NCBI GenBank assembly: GCA_033439795.1
Contig: JAUTDP010000001.1
Coordinates: forward strand, 1,240,001-1,304,000
DNA from: Sordaria brevicollis
Taxonomy: Eukaryota > Ascomycota > Sordariomycetes > Sordariales > Sordariaceae
Length of the DNA: 64,000 nucleotides
Direction: 5' to 3'
Position numbers and translations under genes: made by a program. The stretch's first letter is position 1; each line of letters opens with the position of its first letter. Positions 23,520-36,530 of the stretch are shown here, piece after piece. Under the pieces are notes generated by a model. That model was given only the letters and a program-made list of their open reading frames with translations. It did not search any database and had not been told where the DNA came from.

Positions 23520-26500
23520 TTTGAATTGCGGTATTATAATACTTATTTTAATTAATATCTAACCTTATTTATTCTTATTACCTTTAATAATCCCGATAAC
23601 GGTAATAGTAATTCTAATAATAATAATAGTAGAGGTAACGATCCTAATAATCCTAGCGGTTTTTTTAATAATTAGGACCCCTTTTTTATTTATTAATTAT
23701 ATATTAATATATATAATCGTTATAATTAGGATCGGTTTATTGGGTTTTATAATTTTTGTATCCTTCCTTCCTTTTCGTTTAATTTTAATTAATGCTTCTA
23801 TAGCCGCTATTTTAGGGCTTTTCTTTATAATAAATTTTATACCGAAGATAGAATCGAATTTAATTATTATTTCGATTATATTACCCTATTCGATTTTTTT
23901 TTTAACCCGCCTCTTTTAAATGAAGATTTTTCCTTCGATTTTAATAATATAGGCCTCTTTAAAGACCCTTCCGCCTATTTTATATCCTCCGCTACTTTCG
24001 GTCTTTTTCTTTTATTTAATTCTAACGCGCCTACTTAAATTACCTTCTTATTCTTTAACGGTACTAAAGCTAGGTATTAAGATTTTACTTTTAATTCTAT
24101 TTTTTAAAGCGTTTATAATTTATTTAATCGGGTAATTATTAAAATTAATTAAGAATTCCTTCGTATTTTTAATAAAATTTTAACGTATAATATTCGTTTA
24201 ATTTATTCGCATTATAAAGAATATTAATTTAATATAAATTTTAATTCTAATTATATTTATTCTATTTATTATTATTAAAATAAATATAAAACTTTCGATT
24301 AACCTTTTCTATATACCCGCTTTAATATAATAAATTTTAAAATTATTCTTATTTAATTTTTACGTTTAAATAAAATTAAAGAGATATTAATCGCTTACGT
24401 TTATATTACTGTTTATATTTATATTTATTATAACGGTTAATATTATTTTCGTAATTATATTATTAATTATTTAAAGGATATTAATTTAATTTATTCTTAA
24501 TTACTTCTATTACTTACCGATTTAGAAATAATTATTCTTTAACCTTCTAATATTAAGGAGGATCTTTATATTATTAATTAATTTCGTCGACGTTTTTAGG
24601 TTTATAAGAGTAAAATTCGTTAGTAACTAGATTTTTTATTTAAAAATTATCTTAATTATTATAATATTACTATTAATTATAATAACCTCAATTCCCTACT
24701 TAAAAGTAATAATATTTAAGAATATTTAATTACTTATATTATAAATCCTATCGATTCAAATATTTTAAATACAGAAAATAATATAGAAAAAATTAATATC
24801 GATAATAAAAAACCGTTCTTTATAAATAGGACGTCCGTACCTAATTTTATAACCGAATAAACTATTATTAATTAATTCTGTAATTAAATTTTATAAAGAT
24901 CTTTTTAAACCGATTTTCCCTTCGAATTCGCTCGCGAAGGATTTATCTCCGTCCTTCCTAATTCTTTTACCGCCGATATATTATTTACGTTCGCTTCTTT
25001 CCCGATTTATATTTAAATAGCTTCGGGCGGCGCCGAAGCTTTTCCTTTATAATCGCATTATACCCCTACCGAAACCCTACTTCAACCGTCTATTTCTTTT
25101 CTTTATATCCGGTATTTAAATCTTCCTAATTTGCGCCGAACTCCTATTAACGAATTTAACGCTAATTAATTACTCTTTTCTTAGGTTTTTCTTACCCTAT
25201 TTTTTTATAAAGAAGTTAATTTTATAATTCTCTATAAATATATTATTTCGTTTAGGGATTACCTTTATTACGTTATACGTTAAAATAATAATAAATTTAT
25301 ATAATATTATTCCTTTCCTTATATTATTTTTAATATTTATATACGTTATAAAACCTATTAATGGGGTATTTATTTTATTTAATATTAAACCGTTTATAAG
25401 GATAATATTAATATTAATAATTTTAATAATTTCGAAAGCCTAATTAAACTTTTAGAATTTAATTAATTTCGTATTATTAATTTAATTAATTCTATTATTA
25501 AATTTATTTAAAATATTACTAATATTAAGGCGTATTAGATTTAACGCGGCTATAACCTTTAAATTTATATTCGAATTATAAATATACTTATTCTATTTAT
25601 AACGTTTAATATTATTAATAATTTCTAGGATAGCTTTATTCGTATTATACCTAATTATAATATTTAAATAGCATTACCGAATAGCGATACCCGTCGCCGT
25701 TTTTTTCGGGCCAATATTATTCGCAATCCTTATTTTACTACCTATTATTTTATTAAGCGTTTTGCCTTATTTTATTAATATATCTTTATTCCTAAATTCG
25801 GTATAATAAATTATTAAAACCGTTTAGAATTCTAATATTATAAAATTGAGTATAAATATAACGTTTATTAAATTAATAATTTATAATTATTAAATTTCGA
25901 ATTTAAAGAAAAATAAAAGTAATTTATTCATTTTTAAGGCTTTTATATTATTATTTTCAACCCGGAGCCGTACCAAATTTAAGATTAATATAATACTAAT
26001 ATTTATTATTCGGTATTTAATAATAAGGTATTACCGAATTACGTTCCTCCTTCGTTCGATATTTTATTTCGGATTTTTAATTATATTTAACGTTATTATT
26101 ATTATATTAATTTAATTTATTATTAGTACGTTATTCGTAAACCTTATAATTAACTTAAAACGGACATTAATTTTATTCTTTAAACCAATAATAAAACCGG
26201 TACCCCTATTATTAGTAAAAGGTAACTTCTATTGGACGCTTAACCTTTCGGTCCTATTTTTCTTCCTAAAAAGATTATTTACCAATTTTATTTTCTTTAT
26301 ACTCTTTATAACGAACTAATCTTTATACGGAATTTTAACCCTACGTATTAAATATATAATAATATTCGTAACGATACGTACTTAAATTAATATAATCCGG
26401 CTTTAAACTTAAATTAAATAATTAATATCGATATTATTCTTTATATTAATATATATATTATTTTTAATTATATTATTAAATATTATTCTAAGAACGAGCG

Positions 26501-29315
26501 GTAGAACGATATTTTCCGCTAAATTATTACCGATATTTTCCTAAATATTATTTAAACCGGATCTTTAGCGTTCTTCGTTATTAAATTCTATAATAAATTT
26601 TTTACCGAACGAAATTAATCGGCCTAAGAGGTTTATACTATTTTATTTAAATTTCTTCTTTATAATAATACCTATTAGGTTATTAAAATTAATTATTATC
26701 CTTTTAATAAATAATTTAATAATTTCGTTATTATTCCCAATAATAAACGCTATTATATTAATTTTAATTATTATAAATATTTTAACCGGCTTCGGAAATT
26801 ACCCGCTCCTTATTTTATTAATATTAATTATTTTAAATTTTTTACTATTTATATATACGAATAAGGTAAATAGAGACGCTTAATTTGTATAAAGGACCGC
26901 ATTTTTAACTACTTCCCCATTTATTAACGCAATTTTAATAATAAATATTAATATAAATAATAATATTATATTAAATTTATATTTAATTATTTTTATATTT
27001 AACCTTTTAAATTTCTCGTTATCGATAGTTATTCCTTTTAAACGTACCGTAATATTTATTAATTTTACGCTAATTATTATATTAAAGACCGTATTCATCC
27101 TTAGGATTATTATAATAAAGACGCTCCTCCTACTTTTAAAGATGAATATAAACCCATTCCTCTAATTAAAAACGATTTTATCCGTAAAGATTAGTAATAC
27201 TTCGCTAAAGAATATCTTTCTTAGGATTTTGAAATTATTTAATTATTTAGTTTAAATAACTGCGAAATAGATTACGAGTATTTATAGAATAATTATCGCA
27301 ATTTTGAGGATTTTTTCTATAATTATTAATAATATTAATCTATATTTAAAGTTTAATCCGATAACGCTCCGGTAAATAAATTTATTAACGTAAATACCGA
27401 AGTTATTAATAGGTTAAATTTTAAGTAATAATTTATTTTTAATTTTTATATAGAATATTATCGTTAGTATTTTTATTATAATACCGATAAACTTCCTTAT
27501 AAAATTAAACCCCTTCTTCTTTAAATCGATAGTAAAAGTAATACCGGTAAATTTTATTTTATTTATATTCTAAATTAGCGTTTTACTTTTATAGCCTTTA
27601 AATATAGTAAATTATACCTTATTATTCGTTCGGCGCTTATTAGCATCGTTATTAATAATATTAATAAGTATACCCTTTATATTCTATTTCGGCTTCCTTT
27701 TTCTATATTAAATTCCTTCGAAGACTTTATTCCGTCTATTTCCGACGTTATTTATTTATAAACTATTCTTCGCCCCTACCGGTATTTTATTATCGATAAA
27801 AAATTTATAATCTTTTTTATTCAATTTCTCTATATCGAATAGCATTTCCGTATAACGTTCCTTAAACGTATAAATAAATTTTTTAGCGGTATTAGTATTA
27901 TTTTTATAGGTGATTTTTATTAATTTCTTCTAATTGGCGGTTATCTTTTATATAATAATTGGGTTATTACGCCGTTTATTAATCTTTCGCGCTTTATTAC
28001 TTATTACCCCTTTAAATATAATATCGAATTAATTATTATTTAACGTTAAATTAGCCTTAAATAAAAAGTATTTAAGGATATTTTAAATACCTTTTATAAC
28101 GGATAACCGTCTCGCTAATATTAATTATTACTTTCGACCCGTATTTAATTTATTTTTATTTTTATAGAATTGGATTCTTTTAAGGATATTTTATATATTT
28201 TTCTTATGCGAATTTATATTAAAGAATTTAATATTATATATATATTTTAATTCAACCTTTTATATCTCTTAATTAAAACGTTTAATTTCCCCGCCAACGT
28301 CTTTTTTATCTATTTTAAAAATATTAATAACTTTAATTAGGAATTTCCTATTATCCTTAGAGCCTACGTATCTTTTACCCGCAATTTATAAATGGAAAAG
28401 GGTTTAGTTAACGGTAATATAGGAACCGTAATTAATTTTTTATTCGTAGAAGGATAAAACTATTTTAAATATTTACTCTTTATTATTCTCGTTCGTATTA
28501 ACTATTATTCTAATCCTTTTTATTTTCTTAATCGGTTAGGTTTTTCCAATATTGTCCTTATCTTTCGGATTTTAGGTTACGCGTTTAAAAATCGTATTTT
28601 TAATATTCGTACTTAATTCCCTTTATATTTAATTTATATTATTACTATTTATAAAGTATAAAATATTACTTTTAACCGAGCCGTATTAAATATTAATAGG
28701 CCTAATTTTATTTCTAACCTTATTTATATTATTATTTTTCGTATTCGAAGTCTTTAGGGTCTTATATTTAATACTCCGTTTTTTTATACCAATATATTAA
28801 ATAATAATCGATTTACCTATAAATAATATATTACCGATATTATACGCCGTTAATTTAATAAATTATTTCTTAATATTCGTTTTAATTAATTAGAAGAATA
28901 AATTGATATTATTATTATTATTAACGTTAATCGAATATACCTTTAGTAGGTTTAATAAATTAAATAAATTTAGTAGGAAAATACTTTGGATTTAGGTATT
29001 AATATACTTCGTAGTAATTAGCGCGGTAATTAATATGGTAGTAGTAATAATTATAGTAGTCGTAACGCTAATTAATATAATAGTAGCCGTAATAATTATA
29101 ATAGTTATAATAGTCGTAGCGTTAATTAATATAATAATAACCGTAATAATAATCGTAGTATTAATATTAATAATAGTAATAATAGTATTAATAGTACTTA
29201 AAGTAATTATACCAACGAAGGTAATAATCTTCGGGCCTATAATTATAGCCGTAATAGTATTCGGGGCCGAAGTTCCGTTCGCGGCCGTAGAAATACTACG
29301 GATATTCCTACTTAA
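23520..29315 (+). pseudogene. RIP-inactivated Helitron Rep-helicase (RepHel) gene
   Basis: One + frame (codon starts divisible by 3) still reads as a Helitron protein of about 1,900 codons. In order: an Asn/Ser-rich start with DPNNPSGF near 23637; LLFS*VFLTLFFYKEV at 25170-25217, matching the Helitron pattern pLLSLAFPTLFPxGEA; DYLYYVIR at 25257-25280; and the Rep region DTRRRFFRANIIRNPYFTTY from 25686. An H-x-H site now reads Y-K-Y at 25851-25859. PIF1 helicase motifs follow: SNTGK from 27537, FIIDKK near 27795, IFIGDFY*FLLIGGYLLY around 27909, GLVNGNIGTV at 28401, ITIYKV*NITFNRAVL at 28641 and FRIRSL at 28740. The tail is Asn/Ser/Arg-rich and ends near 29315. Stops are TAA or TAG where Gln or Trp is expected, as RIP produces. 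No frameshift was found at any point I tested. The true start and the element ends are not defined. Confidence 0.88.
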
Positions 29316-30500
29316 ATAAATTTCGTTTTATTATATTATATATTTATTTATTAGTATATTATTCTTTCCTCTTTTATATTTCTATTTTTATTTTCGATCG
29401 TTTATATATATACCTTCCTCTAATATTCTCTTACGCTATCCCCTTTATTATTTTTACCTATTATATTATATTTATTATTCTTTCGTTTCTTCCTACTTTT
29501 TTAATACTTTACTTTTTTATTATTATTCCTTCCTTCGTTAATTCCGCCTTTATTCTAATTTACCTCTTTCGGCCCGTTAAATTATACATTATTTTTTAAT
29601 TTTACTTCCATTATTAATATTAATTTAAATAATTTCTATTATATAGACTTTTACATTTTTATATATTATAATTTCGATCCTTCGATTCTTTTCCCTTTTT
29701 TTATTATTATTTTATATTTTCAATTTCGTCCCGTTTTATAATTCGCGATATTTAACCGTTTTAACCTTCTCTTTTAATTTTATTTTCCTTTTCGCCGTAT
29801 TTTTTTTTATTCTATTTTATTTTTCTATTCTTATTCCTATCTATACTAATTTCGTTTTATTTCTTCTTCGGTATTTTATATTTACCTTATTATTTTATTT
29901 ATTAATCCTTATTTATATATTATTTTTTAATCGTTTATCCTATATTTCCTTTTTAATTCTTATTTTTATTTTTATCCATTATTTACTTCGGTATATCGGT
30001 TTCGTTTTATTACTCCCCCCGGTCCTAAAATTTTATTTTATCGCTTTACTAATTAATCCTTATTTATATAATTCTTAATTGCCTATTTTATATTTCGTTC
30101 TTAATTCTTATTTTTATTTTCTTACTTTATTTATATTAATATATTAATTTCGATTCATTTCTCCTTTATCTTTTATATTTACTTTATAAATTTATTAATC
30201 TATCCCTTTTCGTATATTTTCTACCCTTTAATCTTATACTTCCCTTTTAAATTTTATTTTTCCTATTCGGTTCTATTTTTTATATACTTTATTTTTAATA
30301 TTTGTATTTTTCTATTATATTATCGTTTCCCGTAGAAATATTCTACGCCCTAATATTTTTTCCTATTAAATTCGTTCGTTTTTATTATTTTTATTCATTT
30401 TCTTTAATTTATTAATATTTTTTACCTTCATTATATTTTAATATTATTATTTTACTTCTTTTAATTTAATTTTATTTAAAATTTCCTTTCTTCTTCGTTT
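29316..30500. other. Pyrimidine-biased RIPed DNA
   Basis: The + strand is strikingly T/C-rich for over 1 kb. Words such as attaatccttatttatata and aattcttatttttatttt recur near 29905-30120, suggesting degraded repeats of about 150 bp. I find no coding relic. Confidence 0.4.
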
Positions 30501-30534
30501 TTCTATATAATTATACCTCCCCCTCTATTTTTAA

Positions 30535-30690
30535 TTCCTTTTTTTCCTTATTTTTATCCTTTTTATCCTTTCCCCCTCTTCCTCCCTTCCCCCTCCCCTT
30601 TCCCTTCTCTCTTTTTCTTTTCTCTCTCTCCCCCTCTTTTTCTTTTACCCGCCGTTCTTTCCTTTTTTTCTTTTTTTTTCTTTTTTTATA
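30535..30690 (+). repeat. Long polypyrimidine tract
   Basis: About 155 bases almost entirely C and T, including ccccctcttcctcccttccc and long ctctct and ttttcttttt runs. Such tracts can form triplex DNA; no function is shown here. Confidence 0.7.
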
Positions 30691-31023
30691 TTATTTCCTA
30701 CTATATATACCTTAATACGCCCTAGCCCTAGCCGCTGCGTTCTATAGCTTCGTTATACTTCCTTTCGGTTACCTTTTCGCTTTTAATTCTATATTCCGCT
30801 TCCCCCTACCCTATAATTTCGGCCGCTTTACCCCCGCTATACGGTTAATATTACGGAAATCGTTAATAAAATTAACGAATTTTTTATAAATAATATTCTA
30901 ATATTATATTAATATATTTTTAATAAGTCTTTTCTATCGTTTTTCTCTTTTTACTTTAATTTTTACTTTTAATTCTTTTTTAATAACCTTTTTTTATAAT
31001 TTAGGATATTATTATTTATTTAA

Positions 31024-31430
31024 AATATTATAACCGATATTTCGAATTTATTTTCCTATTCTAATTGGGTTAATTTACCGTTAGGGTTTAAAATACCCTA
31101 TTTATATTACTTAATTTTATTAAATAACCCTAATTTTATTAATAATTATAAAATTTCTATTTAGCTTCGGCTATTTTTTTACGGTTTTAAATTATTCTTA
31201 TATTCGAAATTAATAACCTTCGAAATTTTTCGGAAGACGAATTTATTACTATTAAATTTTAGCCTCCTATTTCGGCCCTATTCTAAATTTCTTTATTTTC
31301 TTTAAAATCGTTTTCAAGCTCCTTTAAATCCTTTTACTAACCCTTTCCCTATTTCTTTTTTAGCAATCCCACCCCGCTTCCTATATTTATATTTTCGGCT
31401 TCGGCCTTTAGTCTTTTATCGTTTATAATC
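31024..31430 (+). pseudogene. Possible second RIPed coding relic
   Basis: A frame read from 31024 for about 135 codons meets only three stops (TAG, TAA, TAA), few for sequence this AT-rich. It reads NITDISNLFSYSNWVNLPLG and continues with a Pro-rich part near 31320-31400. The stops fit former CAG/CAA codons. I do not recognise a family, and this could be chance. Confidence 0.3.
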
Positions 31431-33080
31431 GTTTTTTCGGCTCTTTCTTTTTTCGGCGGTTCGGTTTTCCTTCCCCTATTTTCTACTTTAGCGATTTTTT
31501 TTCGGTTTATTTTTTTAATTTCGGTTTTTACTTCGGGTTTAATTTCCTCTATTTTATTTTATTTTACCGCCCTAATTCCTCTTACCCCTCCAGTTTTTTT
31601 TCCTTTAAGCCCGGTTCTTATTTCGGTTAATCTTTTTCCTATAATAATAATATTTTCTTTTATTACCGGCCTTTCGCTTATTTCTCTTTTTTTTACGCCG
31701 GCCGCCGTTTTTAATTTTAAGCCTATTATTTTTTTTACCCCCGCGTCCGCTCTTCCTTTCGGTTTTATTACTTTTAATCCCAATTTTATTTATAGTATTA
31801 ATTATTTTTATTAGCGGTATTAATCGACGTTTTTTTTACGCTTACTTTATAATTTTACGGTCGATAATAATATATAATAATAGAATATAATATTTTTCTA
31901 TAATACGTTGGCCGAACGTATTATACTTTTCGGTAGTAAATTGGAAAATATTTAGGCGGTTTCTCTTTTAACTTTTAATATAATTAACGTTATATATAAT
32001 TATTTTTTATTCGGCAATCTTCTTCCATTATAATAATAATAATAATAATTATTACCTACCCCTAAAATCGCTACTACTTTCTCCTAAAATTCTCTTACGC
32101 CTATTTTTTTTATTTAATTTTCCTTAAAATTTTAGCAATTTTTAACCCTAACTTCGGCCGGTTTTAATACTTAGCCCCTTCCCCCCCCGCCATTTTACCG
32201 GCTTTACTTCCTTTTATTCCTCCTACGGCTCCTATTATTATTATTTCGGCCCTTCCGTTTCCTATTATCTCTTCCGCCGCTAGTATTATTATTATTATTT
32301 TTTCGGGTATTTTTAATAATATATTTAATACTATTTTAATTACTATTAGTCCCCCCCCCCCCTACTCCTTCTCTTATTATAACCGCTATTATTTCTTCGG
32401 GTTTTTTTAATAATTGTCCTTCTTTCGAATTTTTAATCGATATTATTATTTAAATTTTTCCGGCCGGTCTTGCCTCTTTAGCTTCGCCTTTTTATTCCGC
32501 CGCCTTTATTTTATAAATAATCGGTTATAAATCGGCGCTTATTCCGAATTTCGTTAATAATAATAATAGTACTTAGTTTATTAAGAATTTTTTATCGAAT
32601 TTTTTTAATATCGATATAAATATTTTCTCGAACTTTTAGGATATTAACCCTATAATTAATTTAGAATTTTAATATAGTATAATTATATTATAAAATAGGT
32701 TAATAATTATTTTTATAGTATTTTATTTTAGTATTATTCTTTTTTCGTAATTATATTATATTAATAAATAAATTTTCAATTTTCTCCTCTCCTTTATTAT
32801 TTTCGTTAACCCTTTATAATTTTAATTATCTATTTTACTTTAATTACTTTATATTCCTTTATATTATATAATTGCTTTTTATTATATTACGTTCGTATAT
32901 TTTTATTTTTTTATATTTTCTTCTTCGTTATTTTTACTTCCTTTTATTTCTTCTTCGTAAAATTAATATTCTTAATTTATATACCGGCCGTACTTTTAAT
33001 TTTAATATTTATTATCTTTCCCGACCTCGATCGAATTGCTATTTACTATTAAAATATTCCCTCCGACCTTATTACCTAAT

Positions 33081-33500
33081 TATAGTAATACTAGCTATAA
33101 TAATTCTAACTATAATAATTTTAGCTATAATAATACTAGCTATAGTAGTACTCGCTATAGTAGTGCTCGCTATAGAAATTCTGGCTATAATAATATTCGC
33201 TATAATAATACTGGCCGTAGTAGTATTAGTTATAGCAATTCTGGCTATAATAATATTAGCTATAATAATACTAGCCGTAATAGTACTGGTTATAGTAATT
33301 TTGGCTATAATAATACTAGCTATAATAATATTAATTATAATAATATTGGCCGTAGTAGTATTAACTATAGTAATTCTAATTATAATAATATTGGCCGTCG
33401 TAGTATTGGTTATAGTAATTCTGGCTATAATAATACTAATTATAATAATATTAGCTATAATAATTCTAATTATAATAATTCTAACTATAATAATATTATC
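33081..33500 (+). repeat. 15-bp minisatellite, 28 copies
   Basis: Twenty-eight consecutive 15-bp units with no indel. The consensus is tataataatactagc, alternating with less mutated units such as cgtagtagtattagt. A three-unit higher-order pattern (about 45 bp) is visible. Both strands are open across it: read in one frame the units give pentapeptides of the type G/S-Y/R-N/S-N/S-T/I. Undoing CpA-to-TpA changes would give a Gly-Arg-Ser-Ser-Thr-like repeat, so it may be the C-terminal tail of a former gene. Confidence 0.9.
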
Positions 33501-33589
33501 GGCGCTCAGTAACTAATTTTTGCCGCCCCTTCTTATTAATAAATAAAATTAATAATATTTTTTTATTCTTTATACTAATTGCCGGAAGG

Positions 33590-33915
33590 TTAAAATAATT
33601 TAATTTTAAAGAATTAAACGTTTAAAATATTTATTCTATATTAAATAATTTCGCTATAGCCCCTTCTATTTAATTACCCTAATAAAGAGGATTAATACTC
33701 TCCTATTCTTCTTTATTAATTATTAAGTAATCCAACTTTAGAAAATTGGACGTTAAAAATATTTATTCTATATTAAGGAATCCCGCTATAGCCTTTTTTA
33801 ATTACCTTAATAAAAAGGATTAATATTTTCTTATTCTTCTTTATTAATTATTAAATAATTTAATTCTAGAGAATTAAACGTTAAAAATATTTATTTTATA
33901 TTAAGGAATCCCGTT
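33590..33915 (+). repeat. About 130-bp tandem repeat, 2.5 copies
   Basis: The landmark acgtt(a/t)aaaatatttattctatattaa occurs at 33618, 33750 and 33878 (steps 132 and 128). The landmark tcccgctatagcc and the block ttattcttctttattaattatta recur with it. All copies are RIPed. Confidence 0.85.
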
Positions 33916-33939
33916 ATAAGGATTTATTATATTATAAAT

Positions 33940-34355
33940 AGTCCTACGTACCTTTTTTAGGAATTGGGTAGAAATATTTCACTATTAAGGTAGTTAACGC
34001 TATTGAAAAAGATATATCGGAATCTCCCTATAAAGATCCGCTATTTCGAAGGTAATTTTACGTACTTTCTCTAAAAACCGGGTAGAAATATTTTATTATT
34101 AAGGCGGTTAATACTATTAAGGAAAATATACCGGAATTTCCCTATAAGGATCCGCTACTTCGAATATAATCCTACGTACTTTCTTTAAAAACCGGGTAAA
34201 AATATTTTATTATTAAAGCGGTTAACGCTATTAAAGAGGATATACCGGAATTTCTTTATAAGGATCCGCTATTTCGAGGGTAATCTTACGTACTTTCTTT
34301 AAGAACCGGGTAGAAATATTTTACTATTAAAGTAATTAATACTATCGAAGACGAT
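33940..34355 (+). repeat. 114-bp tandem array, 4 copies
   Basis: Tacgtac occurs at 33945, 34059, 34173 and 34287, an exact 114-bp period. Each unit also contains gggta(g/a)aaatatttta and ataaggatccgcta. Copies differ mainly by transitions, as expected from RIP. Confidence 0.92.
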
Positions 34356-35930
34356 ATAAGGCTTTATTAAAACGAAATATAATAGATTATTATAAATTCT
34401 ATATATTATATTACCTCTCTATATTTCTATACCCGCTATATTTTTATACCCGCCGTATTTTTATCCCGGTTATAACCCCCCTTCCGGCTATATTTCTATT
34501 CCAATTATATTAAATCGTATCCCGCCGTAATTACTCTTTCCTTTTTATCGGGTTTATATATTACAATATATATACCTCCTTCCTATTTTTCTAATTTAAA
34601 AAATTTTTACCCTCCTATATACTCTTTCTTCCTTTTAATTAATCTTCTATATTTTTTTTATATTTTCCTTTCAATTTTCTTCCCTTTTCTATTATAGTAC
34701 TTTTTTTCTTCCTTTCCTTTTCTTCTATTATTTTTTTTATTATATTCTTCCTTTCTCCTCGTTCTTTTTAATATTATTTATTATCGAATATTCTTTACGG
34801 CTTTCCCAGAAGCTCTCCTTTATCCTTAATTTTAATATTTTCCTTTAATATTATTCTAATTACTTTTATAAGTTTTTATTTTCCCCGGTCCTACCTTTCG
34901 GTCCTTTTTCCCTCTATTATTAATACCTTCTTCTTTCTAAATTATATTCTATCGATTTTCGCTTTCGTACTTTACTTTTAAATTTATATTAATAAACGTA
35001 TCGGTTTATTCGCTAATACCTACTTTAAAATTAATATACAATTTAAATTTATTAATTATATTTATAAATTTTACTTTTTCTTTTATATTTTCGTCGCTAA
35101 TATTTTCTTTATAATAGTAATATATTTACCGCTTACTAACTTATTAAACTCGTAATTAAACGTTTCCTTAATTAACAATATTTAATTATATTTACGTTAT
35201 TTAATATTCGCTTAAATTTTAATTTCCCTAATTTAATTTCTACGTTAACTAATATTATAATAATTATCTCCCGATTTCTTTTAAAACTTTATTTATATTC
35301 TATATTAGGTCGGCGTTTTATTTATTATAATATTCTTCTTTAAAATTAAATAACTATTACTACCGCTTAAATTAAAGAAAGAATATTAATAATTAAATAA
35401 AGTAAAATTATTATCGAAATCTTCTTTTAATTTATTTCATTATTACCGCTAACTTAAATTTATATTAATATAATATTATTTTTAATTACGGCTATATTTT
35501 TTAATATTCGCCTCCAATTTTTATATTAATTAATATCCTATTATTCGTATTTACGTTATTTAATATTTAGTAATACTTATATTATTTAATATTTACCCCG
35601 GTTCTAATACCGAAGGCCTCCCTCTTAACTACTATATTAATTAATTTCCCGTTATTTATATTTGCGTTATTTAACTCCCGACCCTTCTCGCTATTCGTAT
35701 TAAATATATTTTATCCTTTTTATTACCCTATTCCTACTTCGGGAACTATTACCGGCTAAAACCCTTATTAAATTAAGAATATTAATAGCGATCCTACTAT
35801 AATAAATTCGAAGCCCCAATTAAATTATTAATATAATATTAGTAAGCGCATTTATTTACTTGCTAATACCTTCCTTAATAGCGATATTTCTAATACCTTT
35901 ACTATATTTATTTACTTTTATATTAAAACT
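34356..35930. other. RIPed DNA without recognised content
   Basis: AT-rich, pyrimidine-biased on the + strand in its first part. No coding relic or clear periodicity was found. Confidence 0.4.
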
Positions 35931-36530
35931 TTAAACGCTTCGTCCCTATCCTTTCGCTCGTATTGGACGTATTATTTTCAATTAGGAGCCTACCTACGGC
36001 GTTATTTATAATAAAATCTAGAACTCCAAGAAGGTCCAACGGCACCTACGTTACTTAATATTCGGCAATATTTATATTACTTAACACTTAGTAATACTTG
36101 CGTTATTTAATATTCGGCAGCACTCTTTCGCTCGTACTAGCCGTATACTAATATAACGTTGCTCTTAGCCCAAAGCCTACCTACGGCGTTATTTACAATA
36201 AGGTCTAGAATTTTAAGAAGGTCTAACGGTATTTACGTTATTTAATACTCAGTAATATTCTTCCGCTCGTATTAACCGTATGCTAATATAACGTTACTCT
36301 CAGCCTAAAACCTACCTACGGTATTATTTACAATAAGGTCTAAAATTTTAAAAAGGTTTAACGGCACTTACGTTATTTAATATTCGATAGTACTTACGTT
36401 ATTTAATATTCGGTAATACTTTTCCGTTCGTACTAACTATATATTAATATAATATTACTTTTAGCCCGGGAATTACTTACGGTTACGGTTTTATTTATAA
36501 TAAAGTTTAGAATTCTAAGAAAGTTTAATA
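35930..36530 (+). repeat. Irregular tandem array, about 4 copies
   Basis: Units are marked by tacctacgg followed by cgttatttaca/tataa and tctagaa at 35991, 36178 and 36313, with a weaker copy near 36474. Steps vary (187, 135, about 155) because the inner segment acttacgttatttaatattcgg is itself repeated. Confidence 0.75.

Noticed and set aside
29035..29319. Hydrophobic 94-codon frame
   Set aside because: It is a frame-shifted reading of the Asn/Ser/Arg-rich tail of the Helitron relic.
33081..33500. CRISPR array
   Set aside because: The 15-bp units are contiguous without spacers, and the genome is eukaryotic.
32872..33516. 214-codon hydrophobic Ile/Val/Leu-rich frame
   Set aside because: This is the minisatellite read in another frame; its membrane-like composition comes from ATA/ATT/GTA triplets, not from selection.
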